Positions 23,193 to 35,000 of a stretch of DNA of 64,000 nucleotides are shown here, piece after piece. The DNA comes from Serpula lacrymans var. lacrymans S7.9 (lineage: Eukaryota > Basidiomycota > Agaricomycetes > Boletales > Serpulaceae): positions 1 to 64,000 of the forward strand of contig NW_006763295.1 in assembly GCF_000218685.1 (NCBI RefSeq), written 5' to 3'. Numbering within the stretch: the stretch's first letter is position 1; each line of letters opens with the position of its first letter. The notes beneath the pieces are model-generated. The model saw only the letters and a program-made list of their open reading frames with translations. It was not told the DNA's origin and searched no databases. Both the position numbers and the translations under genes were made by a program.

Positions 23193-23666
23193 GCCAACGT
23201 GTCATTCCCACGGGCGTGTTATGTCAGATTACTACGGCTGGCACTATCGGGTTTACTAACGTACCAGCAAAGGCTTGGTGCAACCACTCATGTCTCTATT
23301 CTTCAAGGGCCCCGTTCACCGCTCACAATCATGAAAGAGTTTCGAATGCATGGGACACTCACCATTGGTACCACACCATATTCTGAATCGGAAAACCTCC
23401 CACTTACATGATCAAATGGTTCTTCCCATTAGAACACATAAACAAGCGCCCTCATAGGCGCGCTGTAAAAGATCTAACGATTTAGGATGGATGTAAATAT
23501 CCGCCTTTACAGAACCTTCGATCAAAAAAAAAAACGTGTCGGCAGATATAAAAGACCACAGCTCTTGCCAGTAATTTTCTACTACTACTGCCATAGTTTC
23601 AGGTGCGCGTCTCTCTACCTCGTCTACCGTCCACTCTCTGAACAGTCCCTTGACAGGCTCGTGAGA
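23193..23666. promoter_or_regulatory. Divergent promoter region HRD1 / amidohydrolase
   Basis: A 474-bp divergent interval. The amidohydrolase frame stays open upstream to an ATG at 23487, but the residues before 23667 look like translated untranslated sequence. An 11-base A run lies at about 23524-23534. Confidence 0.4.
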
Positions 23667-26332
23667 ATGTCTGACTTGCGCAAGAGGCAAAGCTCAGAGG
23701 GGAAAGTTTCTCAGACCAACGGAAAGGTTGAACACGTCCAGAAAAAGGCGCCGACGCCCTCCCCCACCTCCTTTCGACTCCGTGCTTTCCTTCTGCTAGG
23801 CTCTTGCGCACTGTCTGCCGCATGGTTCATCCATAACTCGGGAACAACGGTCTTACCCGAAGCGTATGCTCTTTGTTCACGTGAGGCTTCTGGTATCTAC
23901 ACTGTCGATGACGCGAATTCTGTCGTCCAATGTATGGTGGTGAGTGATTCGCACATCATGGATACGGGCTCCTTGGGTGAGTCGCTTGACATAATTATAC
24001 GCACTGCAATAACTTGGAATTATGACGTCAGAGGACATAAAGAGTCGTTGGGGCATCCTTAATGCGTCTAGTTCACCTTTGCATATTCGGTACATCAAAG
24101 ATGGATCTATCGTCTTACCCGGCTTAAGTGGTGGGTTGACGAAACGTCTCGTACCAATCAGGAGCATTTTTAATATGAACATTTAGATTCCCATGCTCAT
24201 ATTCTGGAGTATGGTGCCAGTCGCCAGCTCTCACTGGAAGGAGGCAAAACCATCAAAGGTTTGATTCGTGGCGGCTTCATCTGTGTTCGCTCTTTGATAG
24301 CATAAAATAACAGATACTGTTGCTCTTGTCAAGAGGTACATCCTGGAAAACGCTGATGTGCAAAAGGACAGGTCCAGAGTCATCGAAGGCTGGGGTTGGG
24401 ATCACACGTCTTGGCCCGTCGAACAATGGCCACACATGGTACGGTGCAAGCATGACTATTAGGGATTTTTCATTCTTATCAAGCTACAATAACAGGATGA
24501 CTTTGAGAAGGACCCCATTGTCAGAGGACGTTCCATCATTCTACAGAGCAAAGATGGTCATGCACTCTGGATTTCCCCTCACGTTCTCAACACTAGCTTG
24601 CCTTTTCCCAATGAAGTAGAAGGAGGTGTGATTGTCCGCGATGAATTTAGAAACCCGACTGGTTTGCATTATAGCAAATTCTCTGACACGCTTCTGATGC
24701 CGAGAAACAGGTGTTTTACTCGACAATGCACAAGAATTGATCCAAAAACCACCACTAACTGAAGATGATCTCCTTAAACGCTTTGCAGCCACGGTCAAGG
24801 ATGCCCTCGCAAATGGTCTCACTTCGGTCCACGATGCAGGTCTCAACCCTCTTTCGCTTGCTTTCTTTAAAAGGTATGTTCTGAGTCTCACGTGGGCACT
24901 TTATGCTACTTATTACAATGCAGACAAGTTGCGGCAGGGAACATGCCTGTGAGTACTTGTTAATCGAACCTCCAAGTGACTTCTGATGGCGAATAGATTC
25001 GTATTTATGGCATGACGTTTTTTGAAGAAAACGGTCCATACTGGGGGAATTTGTCCAAACCTATCATTGGAGCTAGCAATGGCCGTTTCAGCGCGCGCAG
25101 TGTGAAAATTTTCGCGGATGGCAAGTTTTACTTATATATCTTGTTTCTTGAATAGCCTATGACGATCTTTCGCAGGAGCTTTGCGATCGGGCGGCGCTGC
25201 GGTAATTCCCTTCCCTGATCTTTTCCCAACGTCTCACTTAATCAGCATTTGCAGTTGTTCGAACCTTATCACGATAACCCAGAGACTAATGGGTTTATGC
25301 GATTGGATCCTGCGGTCTTGTATGACGTTATCCCTCGGTTTTTAAGCGATGGTTGGCAAGTTGTGAGTAAAGATGCGCTATTGCTGCTTCGATCAGGAGT
25401 TAAGATAAGGTCTTGGTACAGAATGTCCACGCTATCGGAGACCGCGCAAATTCCATCGTCTTGGATGCCTTTGAATCTACCCTAAAGAATGTCAATGTTA
25501 CTGCTTTAAGACCGCGTTTAGAACATGCTCAAATATTGACGGAAGCTGATATGGCCCGTGTCGGAAAACTCGGAGGTATGGAACGATTTTTCTTCTTTCA
25601 AAACTGAATAGACTGACATTGGACAATTTATCGTAGTAATTGCCAGCATCCAGCCCACACATGCGTAAGTTATTTTCTTTACATATTAATATCGTGTTCT
25701 CTGGGTATTGACAACGTGATACGATGCAGTATCAGCGATATGTGGTATGCCGAGGATCGTCTTGTGAGTATATCAAAACTTGTTACATAGTAGGCGCCAA
25801 ATTTCCCCCCTTATCTCAATCTTAGGGACCTGAACGTGTGAAAGGGCTTTACGCCTTCCGATCGTTGATCAATCATGGTGCAAGGCTTGCATTGGGCTCA
25901 GACTTCCCTGTCGAGGACATGAATCCACTTTCTGGGTTCTATTCCGCTGTGACAAGGTTATCATTTGATGGGCGCTCTCCTCATGGTACTGCAGGCTGGT
26001 GAGTGTGGAGTCAAATTACGTCTTATACACTTATACAGCAACTCAAACTTCCCTCTAGGTTCCCAGATCAAAGGCTGACTCGTCAAGAAGCGCTGAGGGG
26101 TAAGCTCCGAGTATCCTTTTCTGGAAGATATGCTCACGCCATTTCAGGTATGACGATCGACGCAGCATATGCATCTTTCACCGACAGCGAAGTCGGTTCT
26201 TTGGTTCCGGGGAAGCGTGCCGACTATGTGGTTCTGTCACAGGATATCATGACTGTCCCAGTAGGACAGATCCTCGACACGAAAGTCTTTGCGACTGCCA
26301 TCGACGGTCGACCTGTGTTCGGTGAAATCTAA
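23667..26332 (+). CDS. YtcJ-type amidohydrolase (amidohydrolase 3 family), membrane-anchored
   Basis: Sixteen exons give 610 aa: 23667-23976, 24032-24130, 24187-24258, 24314-24438, 24496-24661, 24711-24873, 24924-24948, 24997-25120, 25176-25201, 25255-25362, 25422-25575, 25637-25664, 25730-25763, 25826-25998, 26059-26099, 26148-26332. A hydrophobic segment ([18 protein letters not shown], about residues 33-50) suggests a signal anchor. The metal-dependent hydrolase core follows: [84 protein letters not shown], and [14 protein letters not shown]. The HAH-like, HAIGDR, EHAQ and SDFP motifs carry expected metal ligands, so it is probably active. Substrate is unknown (amides, cyclic ureas or similar C-N bonds). 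The intron at 25121-25175 has a GC donor. Confidence 0.9.
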
Positions 26333-27190
26333 AGTGACCAGGAGGTGTAGAGCTTCGCAATTACTATTTTTGTCTGACCATATGCGTGCTATTGTCTGAA
26401 TTGTGTTTTATGCTGTTGTGCTTTAGTATATGCTTCTTCTTTCACGCTTCTTTCTGCTTTTTTCTTTTGAATTCTTTCTGGTGCCATATCCATATCGGGG
26501 GAGGGGCGGGGACTAGCGTGCTCATAGTAGGCGTACACTAGTATTAGTTTAGTTCCATTCCCTTCATCGTTTTTGGTGCCGTATCCAATTCGGGGGAGGG
26601 ACGGGGACTAGCGTGCTCATAGCAGGCGTTCACTAATATTAGTTTAGTTCCATCCACTTCATCGGTCTAAGTGTAGGTGTGCAATGTATAAATGTATTGT
26701 TATCGTATTGTTCAATCTTAGGAGGTATCAGTTGACTGTGGGTTAAGTAATGGTACACCGCGGGCATGAACAGCCATGTCGGGAGCTCGAGAGGGGTGAC
26801 TCTCACAAATAGCATAATTTCAGCCTATCCGGCGACCTGGCTAAGCTACTTTATAGATATAGATTTTTATGAAAGGCTGAAATTTTGTCAATTTTAGAGG
26901 GATGGTTTGTACCCAGTTTTGACGAGTTTGAGACTGACATGTTGCTGGTTCTTTAAAAACTAGGCTGAATTTATGTTGTTTGTGTGTGAGACGTATCCAT
27001 CGGCATCCTCCGGCAATACGACGACGCGCTTGATATTATTAGTCGCGTCCTGTCGCGTCGACCACCACTACTTACGTCTTGTATTTCTTTGTCGGTTCGC
27101 AACTTCTGGCAGAGTCGTCGCGCGGCAGCTAGCTCCGTCTTTCCACTACTGTCGTTTGACTGTCACGAGGCATATCATTCAAGTGCATAT
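26333..27190. other. Intergenic region with tandem duplication
   Basis: This 858-bp interval between two plus-strand genes holds the 3' region of the amidohydrolase, the 95-bp tandem repeat listed separately, and the upstream region of RDH54. Nothing else stands out. Confidence 0.4.
26481..26664. repeat. Imperfect tandem duplication, two copies, 95-bp period
   Basis: Two near-identical units begin at 26481 (gtgccatatccatatcgggg) and 26576 (gtgccgtatccaattcgggg). Both run through ggggactagcgtgctcatag and attagtttagttccat to cttcatcg. By eye about ten bases differ between copies. The repeat lies about 150 bp past the amidohydrolase stop, so it may be transcribed in its 3' untranslated region. 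No frame crosses it and no terminal inverted repeats are visible. It looks like a local duplication, not a mobile element. Confidence 0.85.
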
Positions 27191-30100
27191 ATGCCAGCAA
27201 ATATGTCGTCAGCGGCAGGAGAAAAACGCAAGTTTGAACAAGAATCATCCAGCAGAAAAAGAATCGCCTTGGATAAAGGCAGCCAATTAAATTCGCCAGC
27301 ACGTCAAAGTGGTGTAGATTTCAGTAATTCTGAAGGAATTAGCAATAAAGGACCAGAATATTGGATGATACAATGGAGAGCACCCCAGTACAAAAAGCAC
27401 AAAACTTGGGATGGGGATGCTGTGCTGGTACTGAACGGCATAAAGGGCACACTGTACGACTTGGAAGGCAAATTGTATGCGTTAATTTGCTTTACAAACG
27501 AAAGTCATTGATCGGCTCTGTCATAGCATGGGTGCTGGTAGCCTGAATGCCCCAAAAGCTGTGGAGGGAGGAGAATACACTTTGGGTGGGAAAGAAATTG
27601 GGATAGACCATGCCATATCTCGAGCGGACTACTTCTCAGGGTCATGCTTTGGTCGGGGAGCTGTCATATCGTCGATACAGCCCCAACCGAGCTCGTCTAA
27701 ACCTTCCAAACAGTTTACACCATTAAAGCCTGGTGGGTTGGGTACTCCGTATAAAACACCACTCGTTGGCAAGAAAGGTATACCTCTCCATCCTGTTGAT
27801 CTTGTCTCTACAAAGTCAAGTTCCACGAAAACTCAAGGCCAGAGCTCACACTGGACAGCCAACTGGTAAGTGTTGCTACTCAACTAGAGTGGTCGTACTC
27901 ATATTTTAAGGCGTAAACCCCAAGCCAAGAAACACAAGACGTGGGATGGTGATGCATTTGTTAGCTTTGCAGGCGAGAAGTTGACTGTAATATCTGACCG
28001 CGGAAAAATGTAAGAATGTTTCCTCTCTTATTTCACCACAAATATCTTACCTGGGCTCCAGCCTTGGCCATAGGGATTGGGACGGTCTCCCGTTATACAG
28101 TGGTTATAGCTTCAGGGCAGGTGGGAAAGAGATCGAGCTTGATTCTCAAGTAAATGCTTCGCAGATGCCTGCCATTACCGGAACTATGGTGACTGAAGCC
28201 GAACACGACGTTCCGGAAAGTTCACAACTTTCATCAAATCCTGCCTTCTCATTTCGGGTAGCGAATACGACCGTGAAAAATGAAAATGAATCAGACGACA
28301 TTGCCAATGTGGAGCCCTCAAAAGGCTTCGTGCCTCCCACGTCATTCTATGGGCAGGCGCCAAAGAAGTTGAAACTGCAAGGGCCGTTGTATGTGGAATT
28401 TGTCCTATCAATGTTCTCCTTATGAATTCAATATTGCAGGCATGACCCTGAAGTTGAGGGTGCTATAGTTATGAAAGCTCCAACCAAAGAGCACTCGAAC
28501 AAGTATAATAAAAAGTTCATTAACATCGCGGTCGAGTGCCTTAACTATGTAGCTGAAAATACATTCGCTTCACAGGAATCTACCCATTGTCCCGGTAGTA
28601 CTAGATCCTATCATCGCGCGATACCTGAGACCCCATCAAGTAGAAGGTGCTTCCGTTTTGAAATTGACTAAAGTTTCATGATAACATTTTGCAACAGGCG
28701 TTAGGTTCCTCTACGATTGCGTCATGGGATTGCGGAAACATGAAGGCCAAGGATGTATTCTTGCTGACGAAATGTTCGTGTTCTTTGCTTGGTCCGCTCT
28801 TTCCACGCTGATCCAATTGCAGGGGGTTAGGAAAGACGCTACAGGTATACTTCGCTTTTCATGCGGCCGAGAATTTTCCCTGAGGTACATGTTCAACAGA
28901 CGATTATGCTTGTGTGGACTCTTCTGAGTGAGGAGATATCTTACTTTTTACGCATGGGTCCTGATAGAAATATATTGTCAAGAACAAAATCCATATGCGG
29001 GTGTTGGGCCTGTTATCGGCAAGGCTTTGATCGTCTGCCCAGTTTCTTTAGTCAATGTCAGTCCATCTCTGACATACGATGTTTATATGCTCGTGTTTAT
29101 ATGCTGATGTTTGCATGACTCGAAAACCCAGAACTGGCGTGCTGAGTTTCATAAATGGTCAGTATACTCCTTGGCCTGCTTGTTTTGTAACACATGAACA
29201 GCGATGGTACAGGCTTGGTAGGGATCGCGTAGGCGTCTTTACAGGGGACAAAGATAAGGCGGTCATCAAACAATTTATCAATTCGTGCGTCAAATTACTA
29301 CTTTGGCTTTCGCCGATAAAAAACCGAAGGGCGCATTACAGGAGAATTCACCAGGTATTGATTATTGGATACGAGCGTTTGCGGACGGTCATGTATGTGA
29401 TTAGTATTTCCTTTACTGTAAATACTGAACTAGCCGCAGTGCTGACCTGGCTTACTGCAAGTACGTGACTTTCATTGAGCAACTTTTGTCATCCACTGAA
29501 GCAATTTCAGCCCACCCATTGGACTTATTATATGCGATGAAGGTAAATAAATTCAATTCATGAATAATGTAACCAGCGGTCTTTCATAACTACGTAGGAC
29601 ATCGATTAAAGTCCGCCAACAATAAGACGTCAACTATGTTCAGAGCCCTTCGAACGCCGCGACGGATTATTCTCTCCGGGACTCCAATACAAAACGATCT
29701 GAGCGAATTTCATGCCATGGTGAGATTTATTTTCTCCTCGGAATTCTTTTTACTAGACAAGGCGCAGGCAGATTTCTGCAATCCTGGACTCCTCGGTAAG
29801 TGGCTTTAGGATACCGTAGAGCGGATAATAGACCGCGGGATTATCCATGTAGACGATTATACAACGTTCCGTCGGGTCTATGAGGTGCCAATCCTCAGAA
29901 GCCGTGCTCCTGACTGCACGGATAAGGACACTGAAATCGGAGAAGCTCGCTCTTCACAGGTGTGTAGTTATCATCATATGTATATCACTTGGTATGAGCA
30001 TGTACTGGTCAACAGCTGTCTACCATTGCGAAGAGCTTTGTTCTGAGGCGTGAAGCTACAATTCTTAAGAATTACCTTCCACCTAAACGTAAGTTGTATC

Positions 30101-32097
30101 CGCCTGTCTCCCCACTCTGCTAGTAACTTTGTATCACAGATGAATATGTCGTCTTCGTGACGCCCACGCGGTTACAGCTCTCCATCTTCTCTACCATCCT
30201 TAACGCGGACAAGTTGGACAATATTATACAGAGCTCAACAGCCGAATCACTTGCCTTGATCAATGTACTAACGAAAGTTAGTAATAGCCCCATACTGCTG
30301 AAGGCCACAGCCGACAAGGCAAAGGCATTGGGAAATAATTCATTCAAACAACGTGGAATCGAAGAGGCATTGAAGTTACTTCCTGGGCACGCACAAATAG
30401 AAGACTTCTCCCTTAGTGGTGAGTCACTTTATCTCTTCATTAAGTTGGTCCTCAGACCATTCCATGAGGAAAACTGTCGGCGTTGTCAAACCTCCTTAAG
30501 ACCATTCGAGAGGTGCGTATTATCTTTTTGGTAAGCCAGACATGGGATGATGGTTGTTTTCAGTATACGGACGAAAAATGTATAATTGTTTCTCATTACA
30601 CTTCTACCCTGAATATCATCGAAGCGTTCTGTATGAAGAAATCATATACATACTTTCGTCTTGACGGGTAAATACAGTTCGTCCTATGGCAGATTTATCT
30701 CTTATCTCCAAACCAGACAAACGCCTGCAGCCAAGAGGCAGGAATATGTGAACATATTCAACAAATCATCTCAATACAGTCGTTGTGAGTAATCATCTTG
30801 GATCTCGCCTGTGTACTGATGAGATAAACGATCCATATAAATTCAGTCCTATTTCTGCTAAGCTCCAAAGCCGGTGGTGTCGGGCTCAACTTGATCGGTG
30901 CTTCAAGGTTATGCTTGATTGATTCAGATTGGAATCCGAGGTGATTCAACTTATCTATTCTTCCGAACTTGACATCGATTATCCGTGCCCAGTCATGATC
31001 TGCAATCTATGGCAAGGATACATCGGTATGTTCCAGGGGACTTATGATGGGCCGTATCTCATGATGTATTTTGTGATGCGGGGTATCACAGTGATGGTCA
31101 AAAGCGCCCAGTTTTCATCTACCGATTCCTCACGGCAGGTACTATCGATGGCGAGTATTCTTCGGCAATTAGTGTGGTTCATACAACTTAATGATTCCAT
31201 ACTTCTAGAAAAAATCTATCAGCGCCAGGTGACTAAGATCGGGCTGAGTAATTGTAAGTAGCTAGGCTATCGTTATTTGCTTGACGCTCATAAAATGGCA
31301 TATGACAGCTCTCATGGGTTCTGTATGTATTTGGTACAAAGCATGCGTCGTGTTCAGCTGAAGTATATTAATCTACAGGGAACTTCAGGGTCCAAATCAG
31401 ACTCATTTTCTCGAAAAGATGTGAGTCGTGTTACAATCATGTTAGTGGACTATCCTAATAAATATCAGCTTCGAGATATTTTCCGTATTCATCCAAACAC
31501 AGCTTGTAATACACACGATCTTCTCGAATGTCCATGTGGTACCAGCAACAAAGAGGTTCTCACGGAAGTTAGAAACACGATCGACTGTTCACAAGCTGGC
31601 GATCTGGGTGAAGATAGTGGATCCGAAATGGGTTTTGTCACTGCCTCCCAGGTCAAACCAGAGAAGTTGGACAAGATGGATAAGGCGGTGAGGCGTATCT
31701 GTAATGACAAATGGGGACTGACTGAAAATGCCCTGCACAGTATCTCAGAAAGAAGAAAGCCGAATTAGCTGCGCTTGGGGAGTGGAAACATGTCAACTGT
31801 TTGCGTTCGTTGGCTCGAGATGATATTCGTGATGATATCCTCCGCAGGCTCATCTATACTTTGGAGCCTGAGGACATGGACAAGAACGAAGAATACATAA
31901 AGCAACAGACAAGGCTCGATTCGCTCCTCTCAGCTGTTGATATAGATAATGTCACGGCACTGGAGAAGGAAACAGCGGAGCTGACTGTCAGAGATGTCCC
32001 GGGGGGAACCGTATCCTTCCTCTTTGAAAAGACTTCGACCTCAAAACTGGACGATGGTGGTGCAGACTTCCAGGAACCCGAGGGGGCAAATGCGTGA
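27191..32097 (+). CDS. RDH54: Swi2/Snf2 DNA translocase, RDH54/TID1 (RAD54B) family
   Basis: Thirty-one exons can be joined without a frame break into about 1,094 aa. The enzyme remodels Rad51/Dmc1 filaments and chromatin during homologous recombination. The N-terminus carries two copies of a motif, [13 protein letters not shown] (about residue 67) and [13 protein letters not shown] (about 215). The translocase core has [20 protein letters not shown], Walker A in DEMGLGKT (split by two introns), DEGH box in [77 protein letters not shown], and motif [20 protein letters not shown] followed by [17 protein letters not shown] Cys-containing tail ([14 protein letters not shown]) and an acidic end follow. 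Some exons are tiny (14, 21 and 22 nt). The last-but-four intron (31151-31208) has a GC donor. ATGs at 27089 and 27203 are alternative starts. Confidence 0.92.
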
Positions 32098-35000
32098 TTA
32101 ACAAATGCGGTAGAATTCTCAAAGGTTACGCCTCAACCAGTATTTAGCTTGCATCGGAGTCCAAGGAAGCATGGAATCGTCCGTATCACACGGACAGTCA
32201 TGTAAGCGTTCTTGATTTACCTTGAAAAAATATGTTTACATCTTGGCTTCTTAGCACATATACTATAGCTATGAGTCTTAGTATAAATAATAATAACTTT
32301 TCCCTCATCGTTGTGGCACGTGTATGACTTCTTGACAAAAGTACTTTGGTATGACCTAACAAATGCACGCCCCTGACGGCCCCGTTTTACCCAGGTATCA
32401 GAGGATAGCCCTGTGCCCCCTGTGCCTCAGTATCCAGATCGATAACAAGGAGCGATTTCAAGACGCTTCTTTTATGGTGGCGGCTGAGGGTCGGAATGGA
32501 AAGTGGATATCGAGATTTCTGATATTCTCATGACAGCTCTGCACTCCGCAAACATTATCAGCGGATGCAGTCACAGCCAACGACAGTACCAGATTCCACT
32601 ACTGCTGTGTTCACTGCTGACTGCGAGTTTGCTGTGTCGAGCTATTAATTAACCAGACGTGGTGTCACAGTCACAATAACGATGACTGTGACCTTACGCG
32701 ACGTTACGTAAATGTCGCCTTTGCCAGGCTCAAATCATGGCGATGTAAGTTATATGACATGTATTTTGGCAAAATCGTTTTGACCTTTTTATGTTCGGCC
32801 GTCTCTGGCTTTGACCACAACCTCGTTGATATTGAGAGTTTGGAATCAAATTCGGGGAACTTGGACGCGCCTGTAGGGTCGACAACGGTGCAAGTATATA
32901 GTATCACTTCTATAAATTAGTAAAGGAGGTGAGAACCCATAGCTGCGCCTCCTATTTTATTGTTTTCAATCATTAGAAGAACTGTCATCACTACTCTAGT
33001 TCGTCTTCGATAGAAGAGGGGGGCGAAAAACAAATGTGGGAGTAAAACAGGGAAAAGCTGGACCCGTGGGCCTTATTGAAAGACTGAGGGACCTTGGTGA
33101 ATGGATTTCTGTCGATTTGGGCCGCATATACAACCGAGCGAGTTCGTTCTAGGCCGTACCGAAGCTGAACTTGGGCGTCCCGATTAAACCGCCGTCATAG
33201 GCCCAGAAATGACCGGCATCATCGTTGACGCTTTTGTATTTGGCGCTCCCGTACTATCGTTGGACAATAGGTGCAATTGGTCTGGGGAGAAGTTGAATAA
33301 CTCACCAGTCGTTGAGCTTTAGACTGTCGGAACTTGACCAGTAGATATAGTTTTTAGTTTTCTAGCTGTCTATGTAGAAAAATAAGCAAGAACTTGAAGC
33401 ATTGGAGCAGCGGAACAAAACCGAAAAGACGACACATGTTTTGGAATGGTTCTGCAATTTCTGGTCACACTGGGTCACAGCGGCACTCACAGACCAAATC
33501 AGGCGGAGCTTACAAGTCAAATTCCGCCAGGTCACACCAAGTCCTGACGCTGGTGGTATGTGCGGTACGTACCGAAGCGGAGCTAGCGGTCCTTGATTGA
33601 TTATCTTGGTGTGTGATTGCCTGTTTCGGTCGCCTAGTCACGACTCCATCATTGTTTTCGTTTCTCCAGACGCTTTGAGGCCCCAATCAGCTCAGTAAGT
33701 ATCTGGCATTGTAGGGGTCTACCTATTGACGTTTTCTAGAAAGATATTGCAATATTCCCAGCACGAGATCTGGTCAAATCTGGCCATCTTTCCCTCAAAA
33801 TTCACACTTCTGGAGTTTAAGAGCATAGTGTCGGGTCTGTCGTTGTTGCTACAGATAAGCTATTCACTAAATTCTTTCACAATTATATTCTCTATACTAT
33901 ATTCTACATCTGACAATTTTCTAGCTACCTGTGCAGTGATCGTTGAGCCTCTGGAGGCCCAAGTGCATATCTCTTACCGGTTGCATCCGGTGTCCAACGA
34001 TAGTATCAGTCAAAAGGTATGTTCGTAGTCGCCCAAGGAAAACAAACGGGGAGAATTTCAGGGAGCCTAAAACAACAGATAGCGACATAGTGCCTTCTCA
34101 CGGTCGTCTACTTCCCCTGAAAAGATGAGATCGCAAGACCCCACCGTGAATAACTATATAGGACTAATGGAACTATTTATTCTTCTGGACTGGCTCGTAC
34201 ACCCGCCAACGCGGACGTTTGTTTTTCGTTTTCATTGCCAGATACTAACAATCCTGAACTCCCTCGATTGCGAAGGTGTATCTTTAAACGACGAGGAAGG
34301 TCTGGATATTAACGCGCCAGTCAGTCGCTTTGATAGAATTTTCAATCAGATCAGCATGAGTCATACATAGGACTGCCGAAGGTGCCTGTACGGGAACGGA
34401 TCTCGTCCGCGGTCAACTCCTCAAGCAAAGACCACGCCCCTCGGTGTTCAGCGCCATGGACATTGTTGTCCCCCATAACCACTCGGATGATGCTAGGGGG
34501 TGAAATTAAAGGTTCTACCTATCGCAGTCCTACCCAATTCAAACACGGAACATGTAATTGGGCGCCTTATCTGGGACTTCCAATAATATGCCTCCGCTCA
34601 CAGCGATTCTGATGATGAAACCATTTTCCTATCGCTTGGCAGGAACGAAGTCACATCACATATTTCCATGCTCGATATTAAAGCAACGCAGACAATCAGC
34701 GATAGACGATTTGATCTGGAACGCTTTTTTCCCAAGAAAATGGACTCGGTTCAGCTACTGGAAAGGCGCGTTCATAGACCTGGCACAACTCATCTCTAAT
34801 TTCATTTATTTAATATATGAAGATGTGACCGGTCCTCTCCATCCGTTTGTGTAATTATGTATTGATTGTATATTGCATACTACATCTTATACAGACTTCG
34901 ACTCTTTTCTTTGCTTAATCGACTCGCTATCCGATTCTGGACGCTTGCATCCTAGCGGATGCGGGTGCACCACGAAACCATACATAAGCAAAAGATCAAG

